The notes under the pieces are model-generated. The model searched no databases. It was given only the letters and a program-made list of their open reading frames with translations, and was not told where the DNA came from. The translations under genes and the position numbers were made by a program. 64,000 nt of DNA from Paraspadella gotoi (taxonomy: Eukaryota > Chaetognatha), in the NCBI GenBank assembly GCA_051294375.1, contig CM119267.1, positions 1,394,883-1,458,882 on the forward strand, written 5' to 3'. The stretch's first letter is position 1; every line of letters starts with the position of its first letter. Below, piece by piece: positions 42,600 to 53,500 of the stretch.

Positions 42600-45309
42600 C
42601 AAATTTACCAACCAATCAAACAACTAACCAACCATCTAACCAATCAAACAACTAAACAATCAACCAACTAACAATTAACTAAAGAAAGAAACAATCAGGA
42701 AACATACCATCAAAACAACCCAAACCGACAGACTAACCGAAGCACCGCCTAACCAAAAATCCAAACCATTCATCCCAATGCAACCAGTCAGCGACCAAAT
42801 AGACCGACCGACCAGTCAGCCGACCAAATAGACGACCGACCAGTCACGGACCAAATAGACGACCGACCATCAGCGACCAAATAAACCACCGACCAGTCAG
42901 CGACCAAATAGACCGACCGACCAGTCAGCGACCAAATAAAGACGACCAGCGACCATAGCGCGCAGTCAGCGACCAAATAGACCGACCGACCAGTCACGAC
43001 CAAATAGACCGACCGACCAGTCAGCGACCAAATAAGACCGACCGACCAGTCAGCGACCAAAATAGACCGACCGACCAGTCAGCAGGACCAAATAACCGAC
43101 CGACCAGTCGGTGACCAAATAGACCGACCCGACCAGTCAGCGACCAAATAGACCGACCGACCAGTCAGAGACCAAATAGACCGACCGACCAGTCTGCCAA
43201 ATAGACGACCGACCGAAGTCAGCGACCAAATAGACCGACCGACCAGTCAGCGACCAAATAGACCGACCGACAGTCGAGACCAAATAGACCGACCGACCAG
43301 TCAGCGACCAAATAGACCGACGACCAGTCAGCGACCAAATAGAACCGAACAGTCAGCGACCAAATAGACGCGACAGTCGGACCAAATAGACCGACCGACC
43401 AGTCAGCGACCAAATAGACCGACCGACCAGTCAGCGACCAAATAAAAACCGACCGACCAGTCAGCGACCATAGACCAGTACAGTAGCGGACCGATAGATC
43501 GACGACCAGTACCAAATAGACGACGACCAGTCAGCGACCAAATAAACCGACCGACCAGTCAGCGACCAAATACCGACCAGACCAGACTCCAGCGATGCCA
43601 AAATAGACACGCACGCGACCAAGACCGACGACAACAAACAGACGACCGACCAGTCGGTGAAAATAGCCGACCGACCAGTCAGCGACCAAATAGACCGACC
43701 GACCAGTCAGCGACCAAATAAGACCGCGACCAGAGACCAGTCAGGACCAAATAGACCGACCGACCAGTCAGCGACCAAATAGACCGACCGACCAGTCAGC
43801 GACCAAATAGACCGACCGACCAGTCCGCGACCAAATAGACCGACCGACCAGTCAGCGACCAAATAGACCGACCGACCAGTCAGCGACCAAATAGACCGAC
43901 GAGACCAGTCAGCGACCAAATAGACCGACCGACCAGTCAGAGACCAAATAGACCGACCGCCAGTCGCGACCAAATAGACCGACCGACCAGTCAGACGACC
44001 AAATAGACCGACCGAACAGTCAGCGACCAAATAGACCTCAGCGACAGTCAGCGACCTAAAATAGACCGACCGACCAGTCGGTGACCAAATAGACCGACCG
44101 ACCAGTCAGCGACCAAATAGACCGACGACCAGTCAGAGACCAAATAGACCGCCGACCAGTCAGGGACCAAATAGACCGACCGACCAGCGGACAAATAGAC
44201 CGACCGACCAGTCAGTGACCAAATAGACGACCGACCAGTCGGTGACCAAATAGACCGACCGACCAGTCGGCATGACCATATAGACCGACCGACCAGTCAG
44301 ATGACCAAATTAGACCGACCGACCAGTCAGCGACCAATAGACCGACCGACCAGTCGCGACCAAATAGACCGACCGACCAGTCAGGACCAAAATAGACCGA
44401 CCGACAGTCAGCGACCAAATAGACGAGACAGTCGGCGACCAAATAGACCCCGACCGACCAAGTCGCGACCAAATAGACCGACCGACCAGTCAGCGACCAA
44501 ATAGACCGGACCGACCAGTCAGCGACCAAATAGACCGACGACCAGTCAGCGACCAAATAGACCCACCGACCAGTCGGTGACCAAATAGACCGAACCGAAC
44601 CGATCGAAGCAGACCAAATAGACCGACCGACCAGTCAGGGACCAAATAGACCGACCGACCAGTCGGTGACAAATAGACCGACCGACCAGTCAGGGACCAA
44701 ATAGACGACCGACCAGTCGGTGACCAAATAGACCGACCGACCAGTCAGGCGACCAAATAGACCGACCGACCAGTCAGGCGACCAAATAGACCGACGACCA
44801 GTCAGACAGCAGCGACAAATAGACCGACCGACCAGTCGGTGACCAAATAGACCCGACCGACCAGTCAGGTGACCAAATAGACCGACGCACCAGTCGGTCG
44901 ACCAAATAGACCGACCGACCATCCACATCCCGGAACTCGACGACGACGAAGACCCGAAGTCTGAATCTTTTGCTTCGGAGACTGAAGGGGCGTGGGCCGC
45001 AGCCGGTGGCCGCTCCGGTGCGGCGACGCAGCAGAAGGCTGCGTGGGCCGCAGCCGATGGCTTCGCCGTTCCGGCGCCGCAGCTGGAGGCTGCGTGGGAC
45101 GCGGCGGGCGGTTTCTCCGGCCCGCCCCAGCAGCAGGAGCGCGCGGCTGTAGCTGGAGGCTTTTCCGGTGCGTCCCAGCAAGAAGCGTTGGTGTTGAAAC
45201 TGGAGAGATAAAAATTGGGAGATTTGGTAAACAATAACAAATAGAAACATCAACAATAAACAATAAAAACAACAACAACAACAACAACTCACCGCACAAG
45301 GCGATTCAT
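34480..45309 (-). CDS. Unknown charged, Glu/Lys/Arg-rich protein, six exons
   Basis: Exons on the minus strand: 45293-45309 (ATG, MNRLV), 44920-45199, 41753-42537, 41567-41680, 35558-35815 and 34480-35448, about 807 residues. The first four junctions are GT-AG and in phase. The last needs one extra base, most likely in the A6 run at the start of exon 6. Visible parts are four imperfect PEKPPAA repeats with Cys pairs (exon 2), a long REEEKK-type charged segment likely to form a single helix or coiled coil (exon 3), EIFIARKVERNLSDIREMET (exon 4), Thr and Asp runs then EREIAILEAEKDKILEKMEM (exon 5), and an acidic exon 6 ending in a Cys-containing tail CGKPKYNCPFYKGFT. No signal peptide or membrane segment. 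I recognise no family and propose no function. Confidence 0.65.
36861..39683 (+). mobile_element. Pearl/HINE-like element, copy C3, ~2.8 kb
   Basis: Starts ACAAGTTTGAGCAAACAATG then TCGGATCTGCC, and ends GGATCTGCTGATAAGCAGAT with CCGACT, an 8-9-bp stem with a short loop. Five ~160-bp tandem units (TTTCCACTC, CGATTCCATCGAAACTT, CTTTCCTACCCACACACAAA, CAATCACGAGTAATTGG) lie at 38520-39455 and a (GACG)n tract at 39466-39525. Runs of CT, a tRNA-like segment and an ATTAATTA tract lie in the left half. Confidence 0.8.
37488..37572 (-). other. tRNA-like segment (possible SINE head)
   Basis: On the minus strand TAGCGTGAGCTATTC and, about 35 bases later, CCCGGGTTCGCGCCC resemble A and B boxes. No cloverleaf with a proper acceptor stem could be drawn, so it is not called a tRNA gene. 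Confidence 0.3.
39936..40090 (+). mobile_element. tRNA-derived SINE, copy B (head)
   Basis: GTAGTCGGGCATTCATAAG, GTGACCCGGTGGCTCATTG, AGTAGAGCC and GGTTCAATCCC match copy A. The hAT-like element lies immediately to its left, so this SINE is interrupted or bordered exactly at its 5' end. Confidence 0.7.
40091..40759. other. AT-rich intron sequence without recognisable features
   Basis: I see only AT-rich unique sequence between the SINE and the foldback, with no exon. Confidence 0.4.
40760..41382. mobile_element. Foldback element with ~300-bp inverted arms
   Basis: AGTAAGGCGTAG at 40760 is mirrored by CTACGCCTTACT ending at 41382. Within the arms GCAGTAGGCTATATTTATA pairs with TATAAATATGGCCTACTGC, and TTCATTAAGTGGGT with ACCCACTTAATGAA, with a centre near 41065. 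Arm identity is high but with indels. It lies in intron 5 of the charged-protein gene. Confidence 0.8.
42541..42596. repeat. (GA)n microsatellite serving as a minus-strand polypyrimidine tract
   Basis: On the minus strand (CT)n leads to CTTTCTAG and exon 3 of the charged-protein gene at 42537. Confidence 0.9.
42783..44919. repeat. 28-bp satellite array, about 76 copies
   Basis: Unit GACCGACCGACCAGTCAGCG plus ACCAAATA, repeated for 2.1 kb with scattered one- to two-base changes and indels. The array fills the intron between exons 2 and 3 of the charged-protein gene; on the minus strand its first bases (gtcggtcgg) are the splice donor. Open frames reading VADWSVGLFGR are artefacts of the repeat. 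Confidence 0.97.
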
Positions 45310-45444
45310 CGTCGAAAACTCGCGCGAAAAAATAAAAGATAAACAAAAAACAAAAATATTTAAAAAAAAAAGAAAAATAAAGATCGAGAAGTAAATATAA
45401 AATTATGTTTGAAGACAAAAAAATTTATTCGCTACAAAATAAGT

Positions 45445-45874
45445 TTAGATCCAAATTTTATTAAATGAAAAGATAAATTGAAATCGGGGAAACGCAGAGT
45501 AAACATGTGCAAGGAATGTGATTGATTGATTGATTGGATGATTGATTGAATGATTGCTTGATTGCTTGATCGATAGATTTATTGATTGATTGATTGTTTT
45601 ATTCTCAACGTCGTTCATTGTCGTTGCGTCGTTTTCTCCGTCTCCAGAGTTCCCGGTCGGAAATGGTATTTCTAGGAAATAGTTCCGGGCGAATGAGACT
45701 TCATTAGACAAGAAGTGGAAACAGAGAAGGAAAAAAAAAAGGAATTGAAGAAAAAAGTAAAATTGGAAATGAAGTAAAATGAAGAGACACAGAAAGAAAA
45801 AAAAATCAAGTGAGGAAAATGGGTTAAAATCAAGAAAAAAGTATAGAAACATAATTCAATCTACGTTTTCGAAA

Positions 45875-45946
<72 letters not shown>

Positions 45947-46120
45947 GTATGCAAATTAAAACAAACAAATCGTTGTGAAAATCAATCTTTTGTCTTGTTT
46001 AAATTTACACCAACGAAATGAAAGGAAAATAACAAACGGAAAACAATATGTTACTTACAACCAACAGGTTTCTTTGGAAAATAAACCTCGTTGTTCGGAA
46101 ACAATGAAAGGTTTTCCACA
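45445..46120 (-). CDS. Candidate two-exon gene end, unknown protein
   Basis: Minus-strand exon 46059-46120 follows ttctag, reads VENLSLFPNNEVYFPKKPVG and ends at gtaagt. Exon 45445-45698 joins in phase to give SFARNYFLEIPFPTGNSGDG and runs to TAG. The second acceptor (gaag) is weak. The tail of the second exon passes through an ATCA/ATTG repeat, so the true C terminus may differ. No family recognised; no upstream exon found between here and the transporter stop at 46232. Confidence 0.35.
45880..45943. repeat. (CT)n microsatellite
   Basis: About 32 CT dinucleotides in the intron between the two candidate exons. Confidence 0.95.
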
Positions 46121-46231
46121 CTAGAAATATATTGCCAAAAAAAAGAGAAAATGAATCGTATTATTTTGAACAATAAACAATTTTAAGCATATTTTTAGGT
46201 CGTTTAAGTAAAAACCAATTTAAATTTAAAT

Positions 46232-47259
46232 TTAATGTATTTTTTCTTCCTCGTCTTCTCCGATAAATCTTCTCCACTTCTCTTCCTCCTCCTCCTTCCT
46301 CCTCTCCCCCGCCACCTTCCACGCCACCAACGCGGCCACGCCCACAAAGACGACGCTAGCGCCGCCAGCCTCCAGCGGCGACAACGCCTCCCGGAAGAAG
46401 GCGGCGGCGAAGGCGGCGGAGAGCGGAATGTAGAGGGCGTCTACGACGTTGCCGACGACGCCCGAATTTCCGGCGCCGGACGATTCCAGTTCTCGGCAAC
46501 CGAAGATGATGGCGGCGCGCATGACGGTCGTGATGGCGCCGATGAAGACGCCGACGAAGGGAGGGAGCCAGGGGGTAGCGGTGGGTAAAAGTGGCGCTAT
46601 TAGGGAAAGGGGTCGAGGTGGTAATTCCGTTTATCAAGCTAGAATATTACAGTGGAATACTCGCAAAACTAATATTATCAAACCTTATTAAAAGGGTAAC
46701 ATAAATAATGAAAGAAAGTTTCTAATAAAACTAATAAAAAGGAATATGAGAAATAATCTAAACTACTGCAATATGCAAATGAGACTGAGAAACTAGCGAA
46801 CGTCCAGCGCCAGCGAATTTGCCGAAACATGATGCTACTAGATGAGTAGCCGTAATTTTTTTAACCATATCTTGCAGACATAGATCTCATTAAAACTGGG
46901 TCCACGTTTGGAACCAGGCTAGGCGGTCCCAATACAATCACGGTTCCCATAGGGAAGAACCCGAGACCGTGTAGTCAGATCCTAAATTGGCCAACGATTG
47001 ACCAATAAAACTCCCCCAAAACATCTCTCTTCTTTACCGACATCCCAAGCTCCCTCGGCCGACAAGTAGACGACAGCGACGACGACGCTGATCAGAGTTC
47101 GAAGGAAGATGTAGGTCGACCAATGAACGTCGGTAAAGAAGCCGACAACGAATGGGAAGAGGGCGTTGAAGAGACCGGCGAAGGAGGCCGCCAAGTAGGC
47201 CGACGCTGGGGTTGATGCTGCTGGGGCTGGAGAGAGGGAGAGGAAAGGGAAGCGGCTTT

Positions 47260-47292
<33 letters not shown>

Positions 47293-48560
47293 TACCCTCC
47301 AAAGACCCAAAGAGAAATGTCGGGTGCGTAACGAGTAGGAGACCGACAGCAGCCAGGAGGACACCCACAAAATCAACCACGGAGACGCAACGTCGGTAAA
47401 TCGCAGCCGACACTAACTGCAAAAGAAGAGAGAGACAGAGAGAGAGATAAAAATTAATAAATACACGGATTTCAAATGGGAGTGAAATGAAAAGAATTGT
47501 TATAACTCTTAACTGACTGAATGTGATTAATATTTGTTAATTTCATTCGTTAGAAAATTCCCAGATGTCTATGTTCCTATAAAACAAATTAATAATACTT
47601 CCCATCATAGCAACTGGTACGCTTGCCTTCCAGCAGCTCTTTTTAAACATAAACACATATTCAAATAAAAAAATTGGCTTTTTTGAAATTCGACCATGCC
47701 ATTGATGAGCTTATAACTAAGAAAGTAAGCGAGCTGGCCTACTGAGAGTTGAAAAATAAAAAACGTCAGCGATTTTTCTACCAGAGTGCAAAATCTGAAG
47801 TTGCCATAACAAATAATCTAGCCACAGTATTTGATCCTTTCATTTCACTCCCATTTGAAATCCGTGTATAACTGAGATGTTGCCGTTACCGTTCACCTCA
47901 GCCCAAACCTACCACCTTTGCCACTCTTTCAGCCGTTCATTTGCCACTCACTGGCGTCAGCAAAATTCCTGCGACGTTGAAGGCGGCAAAATCTGCCAGT
48001 TTCATCCAGAGGCTGCAATGGACGAAGCAGAGGTAGTTGGTGGCGCCACCGACGCCGAGGGCCAAGAAGCTCGTCCATTCCACGACCGTCTTTAGGGGAT
48101 GCGAAGCTTTTATAAAAAATATATTTAAAATTTAAAAAATTAATATTAAAAATAAATAAAATATAAAAAATATTTTTTTTAATGGGATTGTCCATTCAAT
48201 TGATATATAATATTAATAATTTTATTAAGTGCTCTTGCATAAATATTAAAATACATTTTATTCATTAAAAAATTAAAAAATTTAAAAAAAAATTATAGAA
48301 ACTTTTTAAATTTGTATAAAAATACTATTTAATTCTAAATTTTTTTATCATTCGTTTCCCTTAAGATTCCAATTTCTCAACGCATTTGGCATGAAAGGCG
48401 CAAATGATGCAGCCTCTCCCACGAGTATGAGAGCGTAAGTCTGTGACGGACGAAGGGAAGCCATCGATCGAGCGAGCGACGTCAAAATGGAATCGACCGC
48501 GACGCCACAAAAGTAGAGGGCCACACCCCACAGGAAATGGAGGGCGCGCGGGGACGGCAT
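46232..48560 (-). CDS. EamA/DMT-superfamily membrane transporter (SLC35G-like)
   Basis: Minus-strand exons: about 48362-48560 (ATG at 48560), 47952-48089, 47296-47416, 47038-47226 and 46232-46596 (TAA), about 335 residues. Exons 2 to 5 join in phase with canonical GT-AG borders. Exon 1 lacks a GT donor where its homology ends (LKG), perhaps a base error. Ten hydrophobic segments can be counted, for example LHFLWGVALYFCGVAV, FLALGVGGATNYLCFVHCSL, DFVGVLLAAVGLLLVTHP followed by TFLFG, STYIFLRTLISVVVAVVYL and a C-terminal EALSPLEAGGASVVFVGVAA. The two-fold EamA pattern, with helix, short loop and a GxxLxxxGxxL helix ending at P-F-LFG, is typical of SLC35-type solute carriers. The cytosolic tail is acidic. 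Substrate cannot be inferred. Confidence 0.75.
46640..47037. other. Transporter intron 4 with motif ATGCAAATGAGA
   Basis: AT-rich intron. Around 46770 it carries CTGCAATATGCAAATGAG, which recurs elsewhere in the window. No exon seen. Confidence 0.4.
47263..47295. repeat. (GAC)n array starting at a splice donor
   Basis: On the minus strand the donor gtaagt of transporter exon 3 is followed directly by about nine GAC triplets. Confidence 0.9.
47461..47869. mobile_element. 409-bp MITE with 32-bp perfect terminal inverted repeats
   Basis: ATACACGGATTTCAAATGGG at the left end is mirrored exactly at the right end for 32 bases. The ends can be written TA-CACGG...CCGTG-TA, suggesting a TA target duplication as in Tc1/mariner-type elements. 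It lies inside transporter intron 2 and encodes nothing. Confidence 0.9.
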
Positions 48561-48569
48561 GACTTGGGG

Positions 48570-49235
48570 ATGGAGGTGTTAGACGAGATGAAGAGATGTG
48601 GAAATACTAATTTCTAAGACGAAAAAAAAATAATAAGTAACGAAATCGAAATTAAAACACAATTTATGGTTTTATTAAAATGTTTTTAATACATCAAGTT
48701 TTAGATTTTGTGGACGGATTTCAATTTTGTTAGCGTCGTTAAAAACCATAAGGTTAATTAAAACTGGAAAAAAACCACAAATATATTTCGGAAAAATTAT
48801 CAAAATTTATTCTCGCAAAAAATTTTCATGAGAAAAACGCAGCTTTTTATCCAGAAAAAAATTGTTGATTTTATTTCATCAATTATTTCTAAGTTGATCG
48901 ATCATTAAATTTTGAATTTGAGAAATAATCAATAAACTTTATTCTGATATTGTTATTTTCTAATTAAAAAAAAAATTTAAGAAAAATAATCACTAATAAT
49001 GAAATAAAAATATGATTTTTTTTGTTGCCTTTGAATTTTCTCCATTTACCTTTTATACAATTTGGTGTTTATCCCCTATTCGCCGATTAATCCAATTATC
49101 AAACTGACAATTTTGCTGATTCGATTCCAATTGACTTTCGGGCAGAATAGATAATCAAAATCTTTATTTATATTTAGGAAATAAACCAATTTTAAGAAAA
49201 AATGAGGTTTTGGAAAGTTACGGCGACGTATGAAT
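48570..49235. promoter_or_regulatory. Upstream region of the transporter gene
   Basis: AT-rich sequence up to a pearl-like end at 49240. It must hold the promoter of the minus-strand transporter if the ATG at 48560 is right, but I see no clear TATA box or other element. Confidence 0.2.
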
Positions 49236-49239
49236 TTTT

Positions 49240-49375
49240 AGTCGGATCTGCTTATCAGCAGATCCCGACTCTATTATCCACGTTGTCGGTCTGTCGGTCC
49301 GCTCCCTCAATCGGGCATTCACTAATTTCATGTCAAAACATCGAATTATGATAAATTTAAGCTAACAAAAAAAAA
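49240..49375 (-). mobile_element. Pearl/HINE-like end fragment, C4
   Basis: Reverse-strand 3' end: AGTCGGATCTGCTTATCAGC with AGATCCCGACT, then the (GTC)-rich sub-terminal region and CATGTCAAAACATCGAATTA. The rest of the element is missing. Confidence 0.7.
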
Positions 49376-49676
49376 CTTATCAGAGAGAAGAAAAAAAAAG
49401 AAATTTCAATCAATTTAAATGAAGTTGGATAAAAGAAATAAGGAAACATTGAAATTTAAAAAAAAAAGAAACAAAAAAAAAGAAAAAAAATGTCTGATAA
49501 AAAAAGTAGAATATTGAAAATATAAAAACTAGCTTAGGACAAACAATGTCGGAGCAGCTTGCCAAATGGGATGTCCGATGAATATGACAAGAAAATTTAT
49601 AAATACTATCTAGGAAAAAAGTTAGAAACATTTTTTATTGAGGATATCTACTCGAAAACTTGCTCGATTTTTAAAA

Positions 49677-49958
49677 NNNNNNNNNNNNNNNNNNNNNNNN
49701 NNNNNNNNNNNNNNNNNNNNNNNNNNNNNNNNNNNNNNNNNNNNNNNNNNNNNNNNNNNNNNNNNNNNNNNNNNNNNNNNNNNNNNNNNNNNNNNNNNNN
49801 NNNNNNNNNNNNNNNNNNNNNNNNNNNNNNNNNNNNNNNNNNNNNNNNNNNNNNNNNNNNNNNNNNNNNNNNNNNNNNNNNNNNNNNNNNNNNNNNNNNN
49901 NNNNNNNNNNNNNNNNNNNNNNNNNNNNNNNNNNNNNNNNNNNNNNNNNNNNNNNNNN
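49677..49958. other. Assembly gap (282 N)
   Basis: Run of N inside a pearl-like element next to a SINE head. Confidence 0.95.
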
Positions 49959-50068
49959 TTGAACCCGGTACCTAGAGGTCATGAGCTGATGGCTTTACAC
50001 AGGCCACCGGGTCACAACTGAAAGAGTCAAGCTTATAGGCGGGGTGAACCTAGGCAATGCCCGACTAC
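49959..50068 (-). mobile_element. tRNA-derived SINE, copy C (head, reverse)
   Basis: Reverse complement reads GTAGTCGGGCATTGCCTAGG, CCCGCCTATAAGC, GTGACCCGGTGGCC and TAGGTACCGGGTTCAA, matching copies A and B. The body lies in the gap. Confidence 0.75.
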
Positions 50069-50453
50069 AAATCAATCAAACAATAAGAGATATATAGAGA
50101 GAAACTTTTAAAAATTAAAATAGATGTATCTTTTGTTTTTTTAATTTAAACTCTTTTCCACTCCTACGATTTCATCACAAATTTATATCCAGCTTAATCA
50201 CATACTTTCCTACCCATTTTATCTTTCCAATTTTTTATAAGTATAACAATTATGAGTAAATTTAAGTAAAAAAACTTAAAGTAAATGTGACTTTTGTTTT
50301 TTCCATATAAACTCATTTCCACTCTCATGATTCTATCGAAACTTTACATCCAGGTCAATTATACACTTTCCTACCCACACACAAGATTTTATTTCAATCC
50401 AACCATCCAATCACGAGTAATTAAAGATTATTAATAAGGTGGGACGCACCTTC

Positions 50454-50488
<35 letters not shown>

Positions 50489-50854
50489 GACGGACGGCGA
50501 AAATCTTTTTTTGCATAATTTATCATAATTCGAGGTTCTGATATGTTAAAAATGATTTACCGACAAGATTTTTGGGTGGGACCGAAGGACCGACAAAGTG
50601 AATTATAGCAGATCCGACTAAAAATAAAAAGGAAGGAAATAGAAAAAAAAAACCAGAGAGAATTAGGTAAAAAGATCCCCTTTGAATTCCACGGTACTAA
50701 TGGCACTTAAGCGGCGACGATCATGACATCTGTCGTAACCGAACTCAAAACAAAATAGAAACTGCTCTTCTGTTTTTTTTTCGCTTCTCGTAGATGACAG
50801 ATGGCAGTTTTGTATCTCCACTAGGCGGAAGGACAGATACCGAAATAAATAGGG

Positions 50855-50869
50855 GGATGTTGTGTGTGT

Positions 50870-50908
<39 letters not shown>

Positions 50909-50933
50909 AGAAAGAGAGAGAGAGAGAGATGGA

Positions 50934-50982
<49 letters not shown>

Positions 50983-51042
50983 ATCTTCTTTTCGATGTTC
51001 GGTGAAAATTTGTGGTGACGAAATGAGAAAATTTTATTGCTT

Positions 51043-51097
<55 letters not shown>

Positions 51098-51150
51098 CTC
51101 TCTTCTCTCTCGTCTCTCTCTCATCTCTCTCTCTCTCCCCCTCACTCACT
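50855..51150. repeat. (GA)n and (CT)n microsatellite pair
   Basis: GA tract at 50870-50985 and CT tract at 51048-51140 flank about 60 bases, a potential hairpin. Open frames across it are compositional. Confidence 0.9.
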
Positions 51151-51829
51151 TCTCCAACTTCCTGAATCCTCGTTGCAATTCTATTTTTCTACTTTAAGTC
51201 CATCTTCATTTTCTGTCATTTGCCTTGGCACCTGGGTTTTTCTTTTGTGTTTGCCAAGTCACCATTCGCACAGCTCGCCAGTTCAATCGTCAACTGTTTT
51301 TTTTTTCACTCCCATAAACACCACACGCCACTTTTCTAAACGCCATCTGCCATTCACTCTACTGCCACTTTCCCTTTTGCCACTTACCTATCTCCCATTT
51401 TCTCCTTTAAAAAAAAACTTTTCTTCTTCGATGAGGAGAGAATTTCAATCAGGAACCGAAAACCGGGATACATTGATTTATTTAGGAGACATGAGGGGCG
51501 CTGTAAGGTTAGAAGGAAGAGGAAGAGGAGGAGAAAGAGGAGGATGAAGTGGAAGAAGAGGAAGAAGAGGAGGAGGAAGAAGGAGAGGAAGAGATGGAGG
51601 AGGAAGAAGAGGAAGAGTAAAAGGATGAAGAGGAGGAAACTGAGATAAGAAAATAAGAGGACGATGGGAAAAAGCGAGATATTGACAATAAACAAAACTG
51701 GAAAAAGTTAATACAATAATTTTACCTAATTCTTGTCCAATATCTTTTAAAGAAAATCGATTCCAGCTTTTTTATTGTTTCAAAGTCATCGCATACACCA
51801 GAAGAAATTTAATATACGAGTATATGGAA

Positions 51830-51965
51830 AAACGGTGTAACAGGACAAAAAATGTTGTTTTTTACATTTTTATATAAAAATTTGGAAATTACTTGTTTCA
51901 CTATCTTTTATTTTTATATTTTAGGAATGTTTTACTATTTAATCTATATTATTTCTGGGAAGATG
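51830..51965 (-). repeat. Dispersed repeat family R3, copy 2
   Basis: Reverse complement matches 12540-12650 over most of its length (AGTAAAACATTCCTAAAATA, GATAGTGAAACAAGTAATTT). Confidence 0.6.
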
Positions 51966-52184
51966 GGTAGGTTCTAATTAGTCTCTCATCAGGTAAAAGA
52001 GGTAAGTAAGGTAAGGAATATATTGGTAAAAGGTAAGTAGCTATAACAAAGAGAACAAGGGTACATAAAAGGGGGAGAAGGGAGAGGGAAGGTTTGCAGA
52101 CCCCGAGGCCGTCTCCAAGACTCTATTCCGTGACTCCGGGGATGAAGAGGAGGGGACGACAAGGAGACATAAAAATAGGAATCT

Positions 52185-52260
52185 GCAAGCTTTCAACAAG
52201 ATTATCTCACTCAAGAGTACCAAGCTTCCTTATCAATGAAATAAGATCATTTTTTCTAGA
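52185..52260 (-). repeat. Dispersed repeat family R2, fragment
   Basis: CTGCAAGCTTTCAACAAGAT and ACCAAGCTTCCTTATCAATG correspond to the left end of R2 copies. Confidence 0.55.
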
Positions 52261-52536
52261 AACCGTTTCAATTGGATGAAATAATTTGACTTTTGGAGCT
52301 TTCTGTGAAATATTCCGTGCCGCTCTAAAGTCGATATATTTTTAGTTTTGATTGAAAAACTAAAACTAAAACTAAAACCAGACATAACTTCTCCTCCTCT
52401 TCTTGCTCCTCCTCATCCTCCTCCTCCTCCTCCTTAGTTGACTCGGTCCGTGAATAGTGACTTAATTACTCTGCCCTCTCGATTGTGAAGTCGCGGTCAT
52501 CGGACTGAGGTTTGAAGAGAGAGAGAGAGAGAGAGA

Positions 52537-52886
52537 NNNNNNNNNNNNNNNNNNNNNNNNNNNNNNNNNNNNNNNNNNNNNNNNNNNNNNNNNNNNNNNN
52601 NNNNNNNNNNNNNNNNNNNNNNNNNNNNNNNNNNNNNNNNNNNNNNNNNNNNNNNNNNNNNNNNNNNNNNNNNNNNNNNNNNNNNNNNNNNNNNNNNNNN
52701 NNNNNNNNNNNNNNNNNNNNNNNNNNNNNNNNNNNNNNNNNNNNNNNNNNNNNNNNNNNNNNNNNNNNNNNNNNNNNNNNNNNNNNNNNNNNNNNNNNNN
52801 NNNNNNNNNNNNNNNNNNNNNNNNNNNNNNNNNNNNNNNNNNNNNNNNNNNNNNNNNNNNNNNNNNNNNNNNNNNNNNNNNNNNNN
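52537..52886. other. Assembly gap (350 N)
   Basis: Run of N between GA and CT tracts. Confidence 0.95.
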
Positions 52887-53500
52887 CCTATCCCCTCTTT
52901 TTCACCTTCTGTTCTCTCTGTCCTGTTCTCTCTCTCTTCTCTCTCTCTCTTCTCTCTTCTCTCTCTCTCTCTCTCTCTTTCAAGAGAATCACTATCACTC
53001 AATCAGTGATTGATTGCCATTGATCACCAAATGTCCCCGTGATCATTGGTTTCCATGATTGAAGACATTGCAAATGCCATCAGCAATCGATGGGCGAGGA
53101 TTGTTCCGTCGATGCCATTGCTGACCAAATTCGTTTTCCCCTTCTCTCTCTTCTCCTCTCTCTCCTCCTTCTCTCTTCTCTACTCTCCCTCTCTCTCTCT
53201 CTCTCTCATTTCTTCCTCTCTCTCTCTCTCTTCAACCCAATCTATTTCTTGCCTCGCCAAGAGAAACTTCTTTCTTATTTCATTGGACATCTTTTCGGTT
53301 TCGTTCCACTTTCCGCGGAACGAGGAAAGAGAAGAAAAAGACTGAGGAGAGGAGGAGTAAGAGATGAGAGAGACGTTAAGAGAGAGAGTCTTGCTTTCTC
53401 ATCCTCTCTCCTGTCTCTCTTCTCTCAAGATCTCTCTCTCTCTCTTCTCGTATCTTCTCTCCGATTCTCTCGCGTCTCTCACGGTTGATTCACTCTCATC
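52887..53500. other. CT-rich sequence with short open stretches
   Basis: 53046-53130 reads MIEDIANAISNRWARIVPSM on the plus strand and 53485-53600 reads SDVARAWQLLWAQLAGK. Both look protein-like but have no convincing splice borders or family match. Confidence 0.2.

Larger units (their letters stand above)
49530..50619 (+). mobile_element. Pearl/HINE-like element, C5, interrupted by a gap and a SINE
   Basis: Left end ACAAACAATGTCGG at about 49539, two ~160-bp units (50130-50435), (GACA)n at 50457-50500, and right end GCAGATCCGACT at 50619. The 282-N gap and a reversed SINE lie inside. Confidence 0.65.

Noticed and set aside
42788-44672. Open frames reading VADWSVGLFGR repeats
   Set aside because: Product of the 28-bp satellite; frame shifts every unit and the array lies in an intron.
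42783-44919. Possible CRISPR-like array
   Set aside because: Units are head-to-tail with no unique spacers, in a eukaryotic intron.
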